Shown here: positions 41,934 to 52,046 of the stretch, piece after piece
How positions within the stretch are numbered: the stretch's first letter is position 1
How the letters are laid out: each line of letters opens with the position of its first letter
From: Rhizohabitans arisaemae
Lineage (GTDB): Bacteria > Actinomycetota > Actinomycetes > Streptosporangiales > Streptosporangiaceae
Assembly: GCF_025996515.1 (NCBI RefSeq)
Contig: NZ_BLRH01000060.1
Location: 868,001-932,000 of the forward strand
DNA: 64,000 nt
Reading direction: 5' to 3'
The notes under the pieces: model-generated
The model's database searches: none
Told to the model about the DNA's origin: nothing
What the model saw: only the letters and a program-made list of their open reading frames with translations
Program-made: the position numbers and the translations under genes

Positions 41934-43460
41934 TCAGTTCAGGACGGACAACGCGAGCTGGGGGGCGAAGGAGAAGACCCCGGTGATCACAACGGCGACG
42001 GCGACGGCCACGCCGACTGGTGCGGAGACCAGTCTGGTACGGCTGACGCCGGGTTCCGCAGGTGCGAACAGCCTGGCCGCCCAGGCCATGTAGTAGTAGA
42101 GACCGATCACCGTGTTCACGGCCATGACCACGGCGAGCCAGCCGAGATCGCCCACCACGACCTCTCGGAAGACGACGACCTTGGCGAACAGGCCCGCCAG
42201 CCCCGGCGGCAGCCCGGCCAGGCACACCAGGAAAAACGCCATGGCCAGGGCTGCCACCGGGTTGGTGCCGTACAGCCCGCGGTAGTCGTCGAGGTGGTCG
42301 CGGGGCCGGGCTCGGGCCACCAGCGTCACAATCGAGAAAGCCCCGATGTTCATAGCCGCATATATCAGGATGTAGGCGGTGGAGGCGGCGACCACCGTCG
42401 ACAGTTCACGCTCCCCGGCGACCCCGAGCGGGGCGAGGATGTAGCCCGACTGCGCCACCGACGACCACGCGAGCAGCCGTACGGCGTGCCGCTGCCGGAG
42501 CGCCAGCAGGTTCCCGACGGTCATGGTGAGCGCGGCGAGCACCGCCACCAGAGGAGCCCAGAGGTGGGCGAGCCCGGCGAACGCCTTGGTCAGCACGAGG
42601 AAGACCGCGGCGAACCCCGCGGCCTTGGAGATGACCGAGAGCAGCGCCGCCACCGGGATCGGCGCGCCCTGGTAGACATCCGGCGCCCAGAAGTGGAAGG
42701 GAACCACCGCGATCTTGAAGATGAAGCCGGCGAGGACCATCACCAGGCCGAGGTCGACCACGCCGAGGATCCGCTCGGCGATGGCCGCGGCCTCCGGGGA
42801 ACCGCCCGCGAAGACGACCACGTTCCGGTCGGTGGGCAGTGCCGCGGCGATCCAGTCCAGGTGCACCCCGCCGGTGACCCCGTAGATCAGCGAGATGCCG
42901 AAGAGGGTGATCGCGGTGGAGACCACCGAGACGAGGAAGAGCTTGAGCGCGGCCTCCCCCGCCTTCCCGTCGTGGCGTTTCAGCGCGGTGAGGGCGAAGA
43001 CCGGCAGCGACAGCAGTTCCAGCGCCACCACGAGCGTGATCAGGTCGCGGGAGGCGGGGAGTGTGACGGCTCCGGTGAGCGCGCAGAGCAGCAGGAAGTA
43101 CCACTCCCCCTGCGGAACCCCGCGTTCCCCCATGGAAAGGAGGATGACCACGACCGCCGCGGCGAGCACCACCCCGGCGAACACCAGGGAGAGGTTGTCG
43201 GCCACGTAGGAGCAGGACGCCAACCCCTCGACGCGAAGCCCTTCGGGGACGCAGAAGGTGCTCCGGTCCTCGCCCAAGGCGAGCAGCACGACGGCGACCA
43301 GGGCTGCGATCACTCCCGCGAGCGCCGGCACCGAGACCGCGGTACGGCGGGAAATCCCGGCGGACTTCGGCAGCAGCAGATCCACCAGCAGCACGAGCCC
43401 GGCGGTGATCGCGAGAATCAGCGGAGGCGCGATCGCCGCGTAGTCGATGGACTGGATCAC
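41934..43460 (-). CDS. nuoN: NADH-quinone oxidoreductase-like subunit N
   Basis: The product is 508 residues from a GTG overlapping the nuoM stop by 4 bases (GTGA). About 14 membrane helices of the Mrp-antiporter-like family are present, with the proton-channel lysine in FIFKIAVVPFHFWAPDVYQG and the conserved Glu in LVVALELLSLPVFAL. It is a proton-pumping membrane subunit of complex I. It is last in the cluster; the frame stays open upstream in nuoM, but the GTG is the family start. Confidence 0.92.
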   Translation of the reverse strand: MIQSIDYAAIAPPLILAITAGLVLLVDLLLPKSAGISRRTAVSVPALAGVIAALVAVVLLALGEDRSTFCVPEGLRVEGLASCSYVADNLSLVFAGVVLAAAVVVILLSMGERGVPQGEWYFLLLCALTGAVTLPASRDLITLVVALELLSLPVFALTALKRHDGKAGEAALKLFLVSVVSTAITLFGISLIYGVTGGVHLDWIAAALPTDRNVVVFAGGSPEAAAIAERILGVVDLGLVMVLAGFIFKIAVVPFHFWAPDVYQGAPIPVAALLSVISKAAGFAAVFLVLTKAFAGLAHLWAPLVAVLAALTMTVGNLLALRQRHAVRLLAWSSVAQSGYILAPLGVAGERELSTVVAASTAYILIYAAMNIGAFSIVTLVARARPRDHLDDYRGLYGTNPVAALAMAFFLVCLAGLPPGLAGLFAKVVVFREVVVGDLGWLAVVMAVNTVIGLYYYMAWAARLFAPAEPGVSRTRLVSAPVGVAVAVAVVITGVFSFAPQLALSVLN

Positions 43461-44944
43461 GGCGCCCCCAGGAAGGTGCGGACGACGGGGTCGGTGACGG
43501 TGAGGAGTGCGGACGGCCAGAGCCCGAAGACCAGGGTGAGGGCGACCAGCGGGGTCCAGGCGAGCCACTCGTGCCGGGCCACGTCGCCGAACGGGCCCTG
43601 GGCGGCGGTGGACGCCCGGCCGTGGGTCACCCGGGAAAGCATGACCAGGAAGTAGGCGGCCGTCAGGAACGTCCCGATCCCCCCGATCGCCATGAAGACC
43701 AGGAAGAGCGGCCGGGAGAGCCCCTCGGCCGGGTCGAACGCGCCCTGGAGGGCGAGCATCTCCCCCCAGAACCCGGCGAGCCCGGGCAGGCCGAGTGAGG
43801 CGACGCAGGCGAAGGTGAGCACCGACCCCAGGTGGGGAGCCCGGGCGAGCATGCCGCCGCCGAGCGCGGTGATGTCGGAGGTGCCGTACCGATCCTTGAT
43901 CCCGCCCACCACGAAGAAGAGGAGTCCGGTGATGAGCCCGTGGGCGATGTTCCCGAACAGGGCGGCGTTGATGCCGACGGGGGTCAGGGAGGCGAGACCG
44001 AGGAGGACGAACCCCATGTGGCCCACCGAGGAGAACGCGATCATCCGTTTGAGGTCGCGCTGGGCCAGACAGGCGAGGGCACCGTAGACGATGCCCACCA
44101 CGGCGAGGGCGCCGAGCCAGGGCGCCACGGCGGCGGCGCCGTCGGGCAGGATCGGGATGGCGATCCGGGCGAAGCCGTACGTGCCCATCTTGAGGAGCAC
44201 CCCGGCGAGCAGCACCGAGCCCACGGTGGGTGCCTCGGTGTGCGCGTCGGGCAGCCAGGTGTGCAGCGGCCACATGGGGACTTTGACGGCGAGTCCCAGC
44301 CCGACCGCGACGAACGCCAGGATCTGGACAACCGGCGACATCCCCGCACCGCCTGCGGAGGCCAGGGCGACGATGTCCAAGGATCCGGTGAACGACCAGA
44401 TCACCAGGAGGCCGAGGAGGAGCACCGCGGAGCCGAGGAGCGTGTAGAGGATGAACTTCGTCGCGGCCCGCCGGCGCCCGGGGCCGCCCCAGCGCGCGAT
44501 CACGAAGTACATCGGGATCAGCACGACTTCGAAGAACACGAAGAACAGCAGCAGATCGAGCGCGAGGAACGTGCCGATCATCCCGACTTCCAGGAGGAGG
44601 ATCAGCGCGGCGAACGCCCGCGGCGACCCCTGCTTCCCGGCGAGGGGCACGATGAAACAGAGGAAGGTCAGCAGGCTGGTCAGCACGATCAGCGGCAGCG
44701 AGATCCCGTCCACCCCGAGGTGGAACCGGAGGTCGAGCCCCGGCACCCAGGCCAGGTCGACCTGGAACTGGGCCCGAGCCGCGGCGCCGTAGTCGAACAC
44801 CGCGGCGAGGATCAGCGCGAGCGCGAGCGTCACCCCGGAGAAGACGAGCCCGGCGAGGCGGGCGAACCGCGTCGTCTGCCGCGGGGTCAGGAACACCGCA
44901 CCGGCCAAGGGTACGGCGAGCAGCGCGATCGGCAACCAGGTCAT
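43457..44944 (-). CDS. nuoM: NADH-quinone oxidoreductase-like subunit M
   Basis: The product is 495 residues from an ATG giving MTWLPIALLAVPLAGAVFL. Antiporter-family signatures are present: HLGVDGISLPLIVL, the FFEVVLIPMYF helix with its conserved Glu, [20 protein letters not shown] with channel lysine, and SSVGHMGFVLLG. It is one of the three proton-pumping antiporter-like subunits. A 376-base gap separates it from nuoL, in contrast with the tight packing elsewhere in the cluster. Confidence 0.94.
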   Translation of the reverse strand: MTWLPIALLAVPLAGAVFLTPRQTTRFARLAGLVFSGVTLALALILAAVFDYGAAARAQFQVDLAWVPGLDLRFHLGVDGISLPLIVLTSLLTFLCFIVPLAGKQGSPRAFAALILLLEVGMIGTFLALDLLLFFVFFEVVLIPMYFVIARWGGPGRRRAATKFILYTLLGSAVLLLGLLVIWSFTGSLDIVALASAGGAGMSPVVQILAFVAVGLGLAVKVPMWPLHTWLPDAHTEAPTVGSVLLAGVLLKMGTYGFARIAIPILPDGAAAVAPWLGALAVVGIVYGALACLAQRDLKRMIAFSSVGHMGFVLLGLASLTPVGINAALFGNIAHGLITGLLFFVVGGIKDRYGTSDITALGGGMLARAPHLGSVLTFACVASLGLPGLAGFWGEMLALQGAFDPAEGLSRPLFLVFMAIGGIGTFLTAAYFLVMLSRVTHGRASTAAQGPFGDVARHEWLAWTPLVALTLVFGLWPSALLTVTDPVVRTFLGAP

Positions 44945-45320
44945 CCCGCCACCACCTTCGTCACAGCGGCCGGAACCCCGCCGAGTGAGCGGGGGGCGCA
45001 GCCCGTACCGGACGATTTGCCGGTACGGCGGGAGCACGCGAACTCCCGCACCGCGGCCCCCGGCCCGTCAAGCCTGAGGCAGGGGGCAACCGGGCGGGTG
45101 AGTGAGCAGGCGGACCCGATGAACCACCCGAGCCGACCGGGGCCGCAGTCGGCTGAAGCGGCGGGGGGAACACCGGCTTCACCCGCACCGCACGGAACGG
45201 CTTCGGCGCCTCCACCGGTACGGCGCGGGCGCGCGAACCCCCGCACCGCGGCGCCCCACCCGCCGGGCCCGAGTCGTGGGGTGACGTGATGGGCGGCGAA
45301 GCCCGTGTCGAATGGGTGGT
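44945..45320. other. Non-coding insert between nuoL and nuoM with an internal imperfect repeat
   Basis: No gene is seen. A block near 45022-45072 (CGGTACGGCGGGAGCACGCG, followed by AACTCCCGCACCGCGG) recurs near 45219-45250 as CGGTACGGCGCGGGCGCGCG followed by AACCCCCGCACCGCGG. Nearby DNA also has GCGCAGCCCGTACCGG, a short sequence seen in other intergenic regions here (20370, 24390). Such a spacer inside an operon that otherwise overlaps by 4 bases suggests an inserted repeat element. Confidence 0.45.
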
Positions 45321-47132
45321 TCATCCGAGCATCACCACACCGACGACGATCAGGAGGACTCCGGCGAAGACCCCGGTGACGTAGGTCTGCACGTTGCCGC
45401 GCTGGAGGAGCCTGAGGAGGCCGGCGAGGGAGACGGCGGCCCGGCCGCTCCCGCGAACCGCCCCGTCCACCACCGTGTGGTCGGCGGCGACGGTGAGCCG
45501 GGCGGCGGCGAGCACGGGGCGGACGAAGAGCGCCGCGTACAGTTCGTCCACGTAGAAGGCGCGTTCGCAGGCGGGGCGGAGCGGCCCGAGCAGCCGGGCC
45601 GGGTCGAGCGCCCGGTCGCCGCGCCAGACCAGGTAGATCACCCCGAGGCCGAGGCCGGCCGCGGCGACGCCGAGCACCGAGGAGAGGAGTTCGGGGCGGA
45701 GCTCCGGGACGGCCAGGCCCGCGAAGCCGAGCAGGAGCGCGGGGACGGCCAGGACGACGATCGGCCACCGCATGGTGGGGGGCGCCTCGTGGACCGCGTG
45801 TTCGGTACGGCGTTCGCCGAAGAAGGTCCTGAGCCAGGCCCGGCCGGCGTACGCGGCGGTGAGTGCGGCGGTGGTCAGGAGGGCGGCGAAGACGAGCCAG
45901 GCGATCGCCGGGGCGACGGGGGCGCCGCCGTCGCCGAGCGCGGTGTGCTCGGCGGTGGCCAGGATCGCGTCCTTGCTGAAGAACCCGCTGGCGATCGGGA
46001 GTCCGGCGAGCGCCATGAAGCCGATGGTCATCGCCGGGAAGGTGACCGTCAGCGCACGGGCGAGTCCCCCCATGTCGGACATGAGGTTGGAGCCGACGGT
46101 GTGGATGACCGCCCCGGCGCAGAGGAAGAGCAGCGCCTTGAACGCGCCGTGCGAGATCAGGTGGAACACGGCGGGCCGGATCGAGTCCGCCACCGCCAGC
46201 CCCGCCGCCATCACCGCGAGCTGGCTGACCGTGGAGTAGGCGAGAACCCGTTTCAGATCGTCGGCGGCGAGGGCGGCCAGCGCGGCGCCGAGCATGCCGA
46301 GCACGGCCATGACCGCGAGGGTGCCCAAGACGATCGGCGCGGCCAGGAACACCGGGTGCAGCCGGGCCACGATGAAGACGCCCGCGGCGACCATGGTGGC
46401 GGCGTGGATGAGGGCGCTGATCGGGGTGGGGCCGGCCATCGCGTCGGGGAGCCAGGTGTGCAGCGGGACCTGGGCGCTCTTGCCCGCGACCCCGGCGAGC
46501 AGCAGCAGGGCGCCGACGGTGAGGGTGACCGCGGACATCTGCGGCACCTGGGCGAGGATGTCGGCGATGCGGAACGAGTCCGCCGCGAACCCCAGGACGA
46601 AGATTCCGAACAGGAAGCCGACGTCGCCGAGGCGGGTGACCAGGAACGCCTTGACGGCGGCCCGGGAGTTGGCCCGGTCCTCCCACCAGTGGCCGACCAG
46701 GGCGTACGAGCAGAAGCCCATGATCTCCCAGCCCACGTAGAGGACCAGGAGGTCGGCCGCGTACACCACGAGCAGCATCGCGCTGGTGAACAGGCTGATG
46801 AACGCGGCGTAGGAGGAGTAGCGGGGGTCGCCCTTGAGGTAGCCGATCGAGTAGATCTGCACGGCGAGCGCGACGACGGTGACCAGGACCCCGATCAGGG
46901 CGGAGAGCGGGCCGACCTCCAGGCCGACCTCGATGGGGATCCCGCCGGTCCGGATGAGGGTGAGGGTTCCCGCGCCGGACGCGCCGACGGCGGCGACCCA
47001 GATCGCCAAGGCACAGGCGATCGCGGTGGGGATCACGGCCACCGGGATCGGGGAGATCTTCCTGCCGAGGAGCAGGCCGGTGAGGGCGGCGAGGAACGGC
47101 AGGCCGACGATCGCCGCCGGCGCCGCGGTCAT
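45321..47132 (-). CDS. nuoL: NADH-quinone oxidoreductase-like subunit L
   Basis: The product is 603 residues. It has the antiporter-like core: [58 protein letters not shown] with channel lysine, [14 protein letters not shown] and the long lateral helix region near the C-terminus. It pumps protons in the membrane arm. Its ATG overlaps the nuoK stop by 4 bases. Confidence 0.95.
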   Translation of the reverse strand: MTAAPAAIVGLPFLAALTGLLLGRKISPIPVAVIPTAIACALAIWVAAVGASGAGTLTLIRTGGIPIEVGLEVGPLSALIGVLVTVVALAVQIYSIGYLKGDPRYSSYAAFISLFTSAMLLVVYAADLLVLYVGWEIMGFCSYALVGHWWEDRANSRAAVKAFLVTRLGDVGFLFGIFVLGFAADSFRIADILAQVPQMSAVTLTVGALLLLAGVAGKSAQVPLHTWLPDAMAGPTPISALIHAATMVAAGVFIVARLHPVFLAAPIVLGTLAVMAVLGMLGAALAALAADDLKRVLAYSTVSQLAVMAAGLAVADSIRPAVFHLISHGAFKALLFLCAGAVIHTVGSNLMSDMGGLARALTVTFPAMTIGFMALAGLPIASGFFSKDAILATAEHTALGDGGAPVAPAIAWLVFAALLTTAALTAAYAGRAWLRTFFGERRTEHAVHEAPPTMRWPIVVLAVPALLLGFAGLAVPELRPELLSSVLGVAAAGLGLGVIYLVWRGDRALDPARLLGPLRPACERAFYVDELYAALFVRPVLAAARLTVAADHTVVDGAVRGSGRAAVSLAGLLRLLQRGNVQTYVTGVFAGVLLIVVGVVMLG

Positions 47133-47497
47133 GACCGGGTCTCCTCAAGCTCCTGCGCGGCGTCCGGTTCGGGCTCCTCGCCGGGGCCGGGGGGCTCGGC
47201 GAGGTCCTGAAGCCGGTCGATCTCGACGCTGCGCCGGTTCCGGAACACCGCGAGGACGATCGCGAGCCCGACGCCGAGTTCGGCGGCGGCGATCACGATG
47301 ATGAAGAGGGTGAACACCTGTCCCGAGTGGAGCCGGTCGGCGAACCACACGTCGAAGGCGACCAGGTTGAGGTTGACGGCGTTGAGCATCAGCTCAACCG
47401 ACATCAGCACCAATATGGCGTTACGTCGGGCGAGTACGCCGTAGATCCCGATGGAGAACAGCAGCGCGGAGACCACCAGCGGGTAGACGATGTGCAC
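47129..47497 (-). CDS. nuoK: NADH-quinone oxidoreductase-like subunit K
   Basis: The product is 122 residues; the family norm is ~100, and the extra ~22 residues form an acidic, Pro-rich tail ([19 protein letters not shown]). Three membrane helices carry the conserved glutamates in [19 protein letters not shown] and [16 protein letters not shown]. It is a small membrane-arm subunit in proton transfer. Its ATG directly follows the nuoJ stop. Confidence 0.93.
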   Translation of the reverse strand: MHIVYPLVVSALLFSIGIYGVLARRNAILVLMSVELMLNAVNLNLVAFDVWFADRLHSGQVFTLFIIVIAAAELGVGLAIVLAVFRNRRSVEIDRLQDLAEPPGPGEEPEPDAAQELEETRS

Positions 47498-48040
47498 TCA
47501 GTCCCTCCCCCGGATGTCGGTGCGGGACAGCACGATCGCGCCGATCAGCGCCGCCAGCAGCAGCACCGAGAGCGCCTCGAACGGCAGGACCCAGGTCCGG
47601 AAGATGCTGGAGCCGATGGTCTTGGCCGCTCCGTCGACCTCCGTGAGCGGCGCGTACGCCGTACGGAATCCGTCGATCACCACGGTCACCAGGAGCACCG
47701 CGGTGGCCAGGGCCACCACGGCGGCGAGCACCCGGTTCCCCGAGTCCAGATCGGGCGAGCGGCCGATCGGCGCCCGGGTGAGCATGATGCCGAAGAGCAG
47801 CAGCACCACCACCGCGCCCACGTAGATCAGCACCTGCACCCAGGCCACGAACTCGGCCGTGAGCACCAGATAGCAGCCCGCCAGGGCGCCGAAGGTCACC
47901 ACCAGCCAGAGCGCGGCGTGCACGAGCTGGCGGGTGGTGACGACCAGGAGCGCCGAGCCGACCGCGACCGCGCCGAGCAGGAGGAAGACGATCTCCTGTC
48001 CGGTGGGGGTGAGGTAGGAGGGCACGGCGTCCAGGTTCAT
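47498..48040 (-). CDS. nuoJ: NADH-quinone oxidoreductase-like subunit J
   Basis: The product is 180 residues with five membrane helices and the NuoJ motif [20 protein letters not shown] followed by LLLFGIMLT. It takes part in the membrane arm's proton path. Its start overlaps the nuoI stop by 4 bases. Confidence 0.92.
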   Translation of the reverse strand: MNLDAVPSYLTPTGQEIVFLLLGAVAVGSALLVVTTRQLVHAALWLVVTFGALAGCYLVLTAEFVAWVQVLIYVGAVVVLLLFGIMLTRAPIGRSPDLDSGNRVLAAVVALATAVLLVTVVIDGFRTAYAPLTEVDGAAKTIGSSIFRTWVLPFEALSVLLLAALIGAIVLSRTDIRGRD

Positions 48041-48735
48041 GTCACGTTCTCCGGTGGCTCACCCCGGGTGGGCCGGGGGCCGCTGCCGTTGCCCTCCGGA
48101 TCCGGATCCGGATCCGGTCGTTTCGGCAGGCTGCCCGGCGGTTTGATGGCGCGTACGGCGGCAGCCCGCGGCTCCCGTACCGGACGCTCCCTGGCCGGTG
48201 CCGCCGCCGGTGCTCCCGCGTCGCGGGCGGGCCGGGGTGGCCGGGCCGCGACCTGGAGCTCCTTGGCCGGCTCCGCCTTCTCATCGTGGGCCGGGGGCGG
48301 CGGGACACTCTCCAGCCAGCCGCCGAGCCGGTCCTTCTCGTGGAGCAGGTCGCGGATGTCGTATTCGGAGTAGGCGAACTCGGGGGACCAGAAGAGCGCG
48401 TCGAAGGGACACACCTCGATACAGATCCCGCAGTACATGCAGAGGGAGAAGTCGATGGCGAAACGGTCGAGGACGTTGCGGGTCCTGGCCCGGCCCCCTT
48501 CCGGGGAGGGCAGGGTCTCCTTGTGCGAGTCGATGTAGATGCACCAGTCGGGGCATTCACGCGCGCACAGCATGCAGGAGGTGCAGTTCTCCTCCACCAG
48601 CGCGATGACGCCCCGGCTCCGCGCCGGTAGCTCCGGTTGGACTTCCGGGTACTGCCGAGTCACCGACCGCCTGGTCAAGTGCTTCAGCGTAACGGCCAGT
48701 CCCTTGGCGAGTCCCGATCCAGGTATGCGCGCCAC
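48037..48735 (-). CDS. nuoI: NADH-quinone oxidoreductase-like subunit I (2x[4Fe-4S] ferredoxin)
   Basis: The product is 232 residues from a GTG. Two ferredoxin motifs, [12 protein letters not shown] (~51-62) and [12 protein letters not shown] (~98-109), hold clusters N6a and N6b. The last ~80 residues are a Pro/Ala/Arg-rich tail not found in short NuoI. With no NuoE/F/G in the cluster, this subunit is the obvious electron entry, perhaps receiving ferredoxin electrons directly. It is first in the I-N block, separated from nuoH by a convergent gene, so it must have its own promoter. Confidence 0.93.
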   Translation of the reverse strand: MARIPGSGLAKGLAVTLKHLTRRSVTRQYPEVQPELPARSRGVIALVEENCTSCMLCARECPDWCIYIDSHKETLPSPEGGRARTRNVLDRFAIDFSLCMYCGICIEVCPFDALFWSPEFAYSEYDIRDLLHEKDRLGGWLESVPPPPAHDEKAEPAKELQVAARPPRPARDAGAPAAAPARERPVREPRAAAVRAIKPPGSLPKRPDPDPDPEGNGSGPRPTRGEPPENVT

Positions 48736-48815
48736 GGTTCAACATCATGACGTACGGTTGGCGATCGGGGAATAACCCGCACGCGGGATCACGCGCGCTA
48801 TCGCGCCGAAGTTCG

Positions 48816-48821
48816 TATTCT
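48816..48821 (+). promoter_or_regulatory. Probable -10 element (TATTCT), leaderless start
   Basis: TATTCT lies 7 bases before the ATG of the HhH membrane-protein gene, which has no ribosome binding site. This is the geometry of actinobacterial leaderless transcripts. Confidence 0.5.
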
Positions 48822-48828
48822 TCATTCC

Positions 48829-49893
48829 ATGCCCCCTATGAGCGAATCGGACGAAGAGCCCGGCGCCATGGACGAACGCGACCGGTACGACGAGGACTCT
48901 GCGTACGATCAGCGACGCCACGGCCACGGCATGCCCGGCCAAGGACCGGCCGGGCGGGCGGGGGCGGGACCGGCCAGGGACAGCCGGCCCGGCCAGCGTC
49001 CGTACGCGCCGGGACCGGACCACCGCACCACCGGCTTCCCCCACGACCCGGGCACCCGGGCGTTCGGCCTGGACGGGGCGGGTGGGCCGAGGCCTGTACC
49101 TTACCAGGACCCTCAGCAACGACACCCCAAAGGACCTGCGGGAACACCGCACCGCGGCCCCTATCAGGGCCCGCCGCAGCGGCCGTTCACCGGTCATCCC
49201 GGCCAGCGGGGTCCGCAGCAGTATCCGCCGAACCTGCCGTACGTCCCGCCGCCGGACGACGAGTGGGGCAAGAAGGCGCTCAGCCTCCTCTGGTCGTTCT
49301 CCCCGCTGATGACCTGTGGTTTCGGTACCCCGTTCACCTTCCTGTTCGCGGCGATCAAGAACAAATCGTGGCTCAACGCGGCCGTGACCCTCGGCTACAG
49401 CCTGATCATGGTGATCTGGTTCGCGATCGCCGACAGCCGGTACGACGAAGTCGCCCCCGTTCTCAGTTTGGCGATCGTGGCTTTGGGGACCACGCACGCC
49501 CTGGGGGTCCGCCGCGAGGTGTTCGGGATCAAGAAGCCGAAGAAGGGTCACTCGCCGAACGAGCGGGCGCTGGCGCTGGCGCAGTACCGGCGGGAGCTCC
49601 GGGCCGAGGCGCGGCGGCTGGTCGCCGAGGACGGCGCGCTCGCCCGGGAGTTGCGGATCGGCCGCCCCGATCTGCCGCGCAGCTACGACGACGGCGGGCT
49701 GATCGACATCAACCACGCCTCCGCCGAAGCGCTCACCAGCCTGCCCAGCATCACCCCGGAGATCGCCGAGAAGATCGTGTCGCTCCGGGAGTCGGTGGGC
49801 CCGTTCATCTCCGCGGACGAGCTCTCCGTCACCGCCGCCCTCCCGCCCAACCTCACGGCCGAGCTGGAGGAGTACACGATCTACCTGCCCTGA
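48829..49893 (+). CDS. Membrane protein with Pro-rich N-terminus and C-terminal helix-hairpin-helix (ComEA-like) domain
   Basis: The product is 354 residues (an ATG three codons on is an alternative start). Residues 1-~145 are disordered, rich in Pro, Gly, Arg and Gln. Two to three membrane helices span ~150-225 (FSPLMTCGFGTPFTFLFAA; AVTLGYSLIMVIWFAIA). A basic helix (LAQYRRELRAEARRL) leads to a ComEA-like HhH domain (DINHASAEALTSLPSITPEI, then VSLRESVGPFISADEL). HhH domains bind DNA or act in protein contacts. The gene lies between nuoH and nuoI on the opposite strand, 4 bases from the nuoH stop, splitting the cluster. Function unknown. Confidence 0.78.
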   Translation: MPPMSESDEEPGAMDERDRYDEDSAYDQRRHGHGMPGQGPAGRAGAGPARDSRPGQRPYAPGPDHRTTGFPHDPGTRAFGLDGAGGPRPVPYQDPQQRHPKGPAGTPHRGPYQGPPQRPFTGHPGQRGPQQYPPNLPYVPPPDDEWGKKALSLLWSFSPLMTCGFGTPFTFLFAAIKNKSWLNAAVTLGYSLIMVIWFAIADSRYDEVAPVLSLAIVALGTTHALGVRREVFGIKKPKKGHSPNERALALAQYRRELRAEARRLVAEDGALARELRIGRPDLPRSYDDGGLIDINHASAEALTSLPSITPEIAEKIVSLRESVGPFISADELSVTAALPPNLTAELEEYTIYLP

Positions 49894-49897
49894 CCGG

Positions 49898-50845
49898 CTA
49901 CAGGAAGGCGACCTTCACCACGCCGGTCAGCGCCAGCTGGAGCAGGGCCAGCGGCACCAGCCATGCCCAGGCGAGCCGCTGGAGCTGGTCCTCGCGGAGC
50001 CGTGGATACGACACCCGCACCCAGATCACGATAAATGCCAAAATAAAGATCTTCACTAGGGTCCAGACCACCCCGGGGAGCAGCGGCCCGTGCCAGCCGC
50101 CCAGGAACAGCACCGTGGTCAGGGCGGAGAGAACGACGATCCCGGCGTACTCCGAGAGCATGAACAGGGCGAACCTGATCCCGGTGTACTCGGTGAACGG
50201 CCCCATGATGAGCTCGGACTCGGCGATCGGCATGTCGAAGGGCGGCCGGCGCAGCTCGGCCAGGCCCGCGATGAAGAAGACGACCATGCCGATGGCCTGC
50301 CAGGGCAGCCACCACCACTGCCAGGCCGAGACGATCCCCGGCAGGGAGAGCGTCCCCGCGGCCATCGCCACGCTGGAGGCCGCCAGGACCAGCGGCAGCT
50401 CGTAGGAGGTGAGCTGGGCCGCGGCCCGCATCCCGCCGAGCACCGAGTACTTGTTGCCCGACGACCAGCCGGCCATCACCGCGCCGAGCACCCCGACGCC
50501 CATCACCGCCAGGACGAAGAAGAGCCCGGCGTCCAGGTCCCGGCCGACCAGCCCGGGACCGACCGGGATCACCACCAGGACGACCAGGTACGGCACGAGG
50601 GCGACGGCGGGGGCGAGGGTGAAGACCCGCCGGTCCGCGGCGGCCGGGACCACGTCCTCCTTCTGCATGAACTTCACGCCGTCGGCGATCAGCTGGGCCC
50701 AGCCGTGGAAGCGGCCCGCGTACATCGGGCCCAGTCTGGCCTGCATGTGCGCCATGACCTTGTGCTCGGTCTGCCCGACGATCAGCGGCAGGAGGAGGAA
50801 CGCGCCGACGATCAGTGCTATCCGGAGAACGAGGTCAAGAGTCAT
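49898..50845 (-). CDS. nuoH: NADH-quinone oxidoreductase-like subunit H
   Basis: The product is 315 residues. NuoH signatures are present: QARLGPMYAGRFHGWAQLIAD and GLAELRRPPFDMPIAESELI near the quinone entry, plus FTEYTGIRFALFMLSEYAGI. It links the quinone cavity to the membrane arm. Its start overlaps the nuoC stop by 11 bases, so nothing (in particular no nuoD) lies between them. Confidence 0.95.
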   Translation of the reverse strand: MTLDLVLRIALIVGAFLLLPLIVGQTEHKVMAHMQARLGPMYAGRFHGWAQLIADGVKFMQKEDVVPAAADRRVFTLAPAVALVPYLVVLVVIPVGPGLVGRDLDAGLFFVLAVMGVGVLGAVMAGWSSGNKYSVLGGMRAAAQLTSYELPLVLAASSVAMAAGTLSLPGIVSAWQWWWLPWQAIGMVVFFIAGLAELRRPPFDMPIAESELIMGPFTEYTGIRFALFMLSEYAGIVVLSALTTVLFLGGWHGPLLPGVVWTLVKIFILAFIVIWVRVSYPRLREDQLQRLAWAWLVPLALLQLALTGVVKVAFL

Positions 50846-51419
50846 CGCCCCTCCTGGGCCGTGCCGCTCGCTCCGTGGGTTCGGCGGGAGTGCTCCGGCC
50901 CCAGTCGGCGGGCACCCCGGGTGGCGTCATCCTGCGTCGGCTCGGGGCGCCGTGCCCGGACTCGCCCGGTTCTTTCGCCCCCGGCCAGGCCTTGGCGACC
51001 CGGGCGGCGAGGACGAAGTCCTTGCGGAGCGGGTGACCCTCGAACCCGTCGGGGAGCAGGAGCGGCGCCAGGTCCGGATGGCCTTCGAAGATCACGCCGA
51101 ACATCTCGTGGGTCTCCCGCTCGTGCCAGTTCGCGCCCCGATAGATCTCGGTGACCGAGTCGAGCCGGGGGTCGGCCTTGGGCACCCTGGTCCGGAGCAG
51201 GAGGTGCTCGTGGGCCGTCGGGTCGTACACGTGCGCGACCACGCCGAAGTCGTCGTCCTCGTCGACCCCGGTGAGCCAGTCGAAGAAGGCGAAGCCGAGC
51301 TCCCTGGCCAGGCCCACGGCCTCGGCCCAGCGCTCGGGCCCGACGTCGGCGCAGACCTGGCCGAGCGACTCGGTGATCGTGACGTCGTCGCCGAAGCGTT
51401 CGGTGAGGGCGTCTCTCAT
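50835..51419 (-). CDS. nuoC: NADH-quinone oxidoreductase-like subunit C
   Basis: The product is 194 residues. The family signature [20 protein letters not shown] is followed by [20 protein letters not shown]. NuoC helps form the quinone-proximal module with NuoB and NuoD. Its ATG overlaps the nuoB stop by 4 bases. The ~40-residue C-terminal tail beyond the signature is Arg/Pro-rich. NuoD is not fused to it. Confidence 0.9.
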   Translation of the reverse strand: MRDALTERFGDDVTITESLGQVCADVGPERWAEAVGLARELGFAFFDWLTGVDEDDDFGVVAHVYDPTAHEHLLLRTRVPKADPRLDSVTEIYRGANWHERETHEMFGVIFEGHPDLAPLLLPDGFEGHPLRKDFVLAARVAKAWPGAKEPGESGHGAPSRRRMTPPGVPADWGRSTPAEPTERAARPRRGDDS

Positions 51420-52027
51420 ACCGGTGCCTCCGGAGGGTTCAGCGGTGGCCGGAGCAGGGTCTCCCCCGACGGGGAGTGGCTGCGGGCCCAGGTGTAGCGC
51501 TCGGGCAGCGACTCCGCGGCGATCTTCTCCTGGAGCCGGATGATCCCGTTCAGCAGTGCCTCGGGGCGAGGCGGGCAGCCGGGGACGTAGACGTCGACGG
51601 GGACGATCTGGTCGACGCCCTTGGTGACGCAGTAGGAGTCCCAGTAGGGCCCGCCGGAGTTGGAGCAGGCGCCGAAGGAGATGACGTACTTGGGTTCGGG
51701 CATCTGCTCGTACAGGCGCCGTACGGCGGGCGCCATCTTGTCGGAGACCGTGCCGGAGACGACCATGAGGTCGGCCTGCCGAGGCCCGTTGGCGAAGGGG
51801 ATGACCCCGAATCTGATGAAGTCGTGCCTGCTCATCGAGGTCGCGATGAACTCGATCGCGCAGCACGCGAGGCCGAAGTTGAACACCCAGAGCGAATAGC
51901 GTCTGCCCCAGTTGAGGATGAAGCGCATGGGTTTGGGGGCCACCCGGGAGAGTGGGCCCATGCTGGGCATCGGGAGATCGGTCGGCGCCATACCCGCATT
52001 CTCGCTCTTCCTAGGCATGCAATCCAT
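51416..52027 (-). CDS. nuoB: NADH-quinone oxidoreductase-like subunit B (cluster N2)
   Basis: The product is 203 residues. Cluster N2 ligands are present: the CC pair in [10 protein letters not shown] (~55-56), GACSNSGG (~121) and [12 protein letters not shown] (~151). NuoB hands electrons to quinone. The start is supported by AGGGG; an ATG three codons on is possible. It is 19 bases from the nuoA stop. Confidence 0.94.
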   Translation of the reverse strand: MDCMPRKSENAGMAPTDLPMPSMGPLSRVAPKPMRFILNWGRRYSLWVFNFGLACCAIEFIATSMSRHDFIRFGVIPFANGPRQADLMVVSGTVSDKMAPAVRRLYEQMPEPKYVISFGACSNSGGPYWDSYCVTKGVDQIVPVDVYVPGCPPRPEALLNGIIRLQEKIAAESLPERYTWARSHSPSGETLLRPPLNPPEAPV

Positions 52028-52046
52028 CCCACCCCTGACCTGGGCC

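Noticed and set aside
43461-44273. Frame continuous with nuoN through nuoM
   Set aside because: It is an out-of-frame shadow of nuoM; the GTG at 43460 starts the true NuoN.
45312-47210. 632-codon plus-strand frame antisense to nuoL
   Set aside because: High-GC antisense artefact: very rich in Glu, Gly, Arg and Asp, with no domain; the minus-strand NuoL is unmistakable.
50835-51419. NuoC being a NuoCD fusion that would supply the missing NuoD
   Set aside because: The protein is only 194 residues and ends shortly after the NuoC signature; no NuoD motifs are present.
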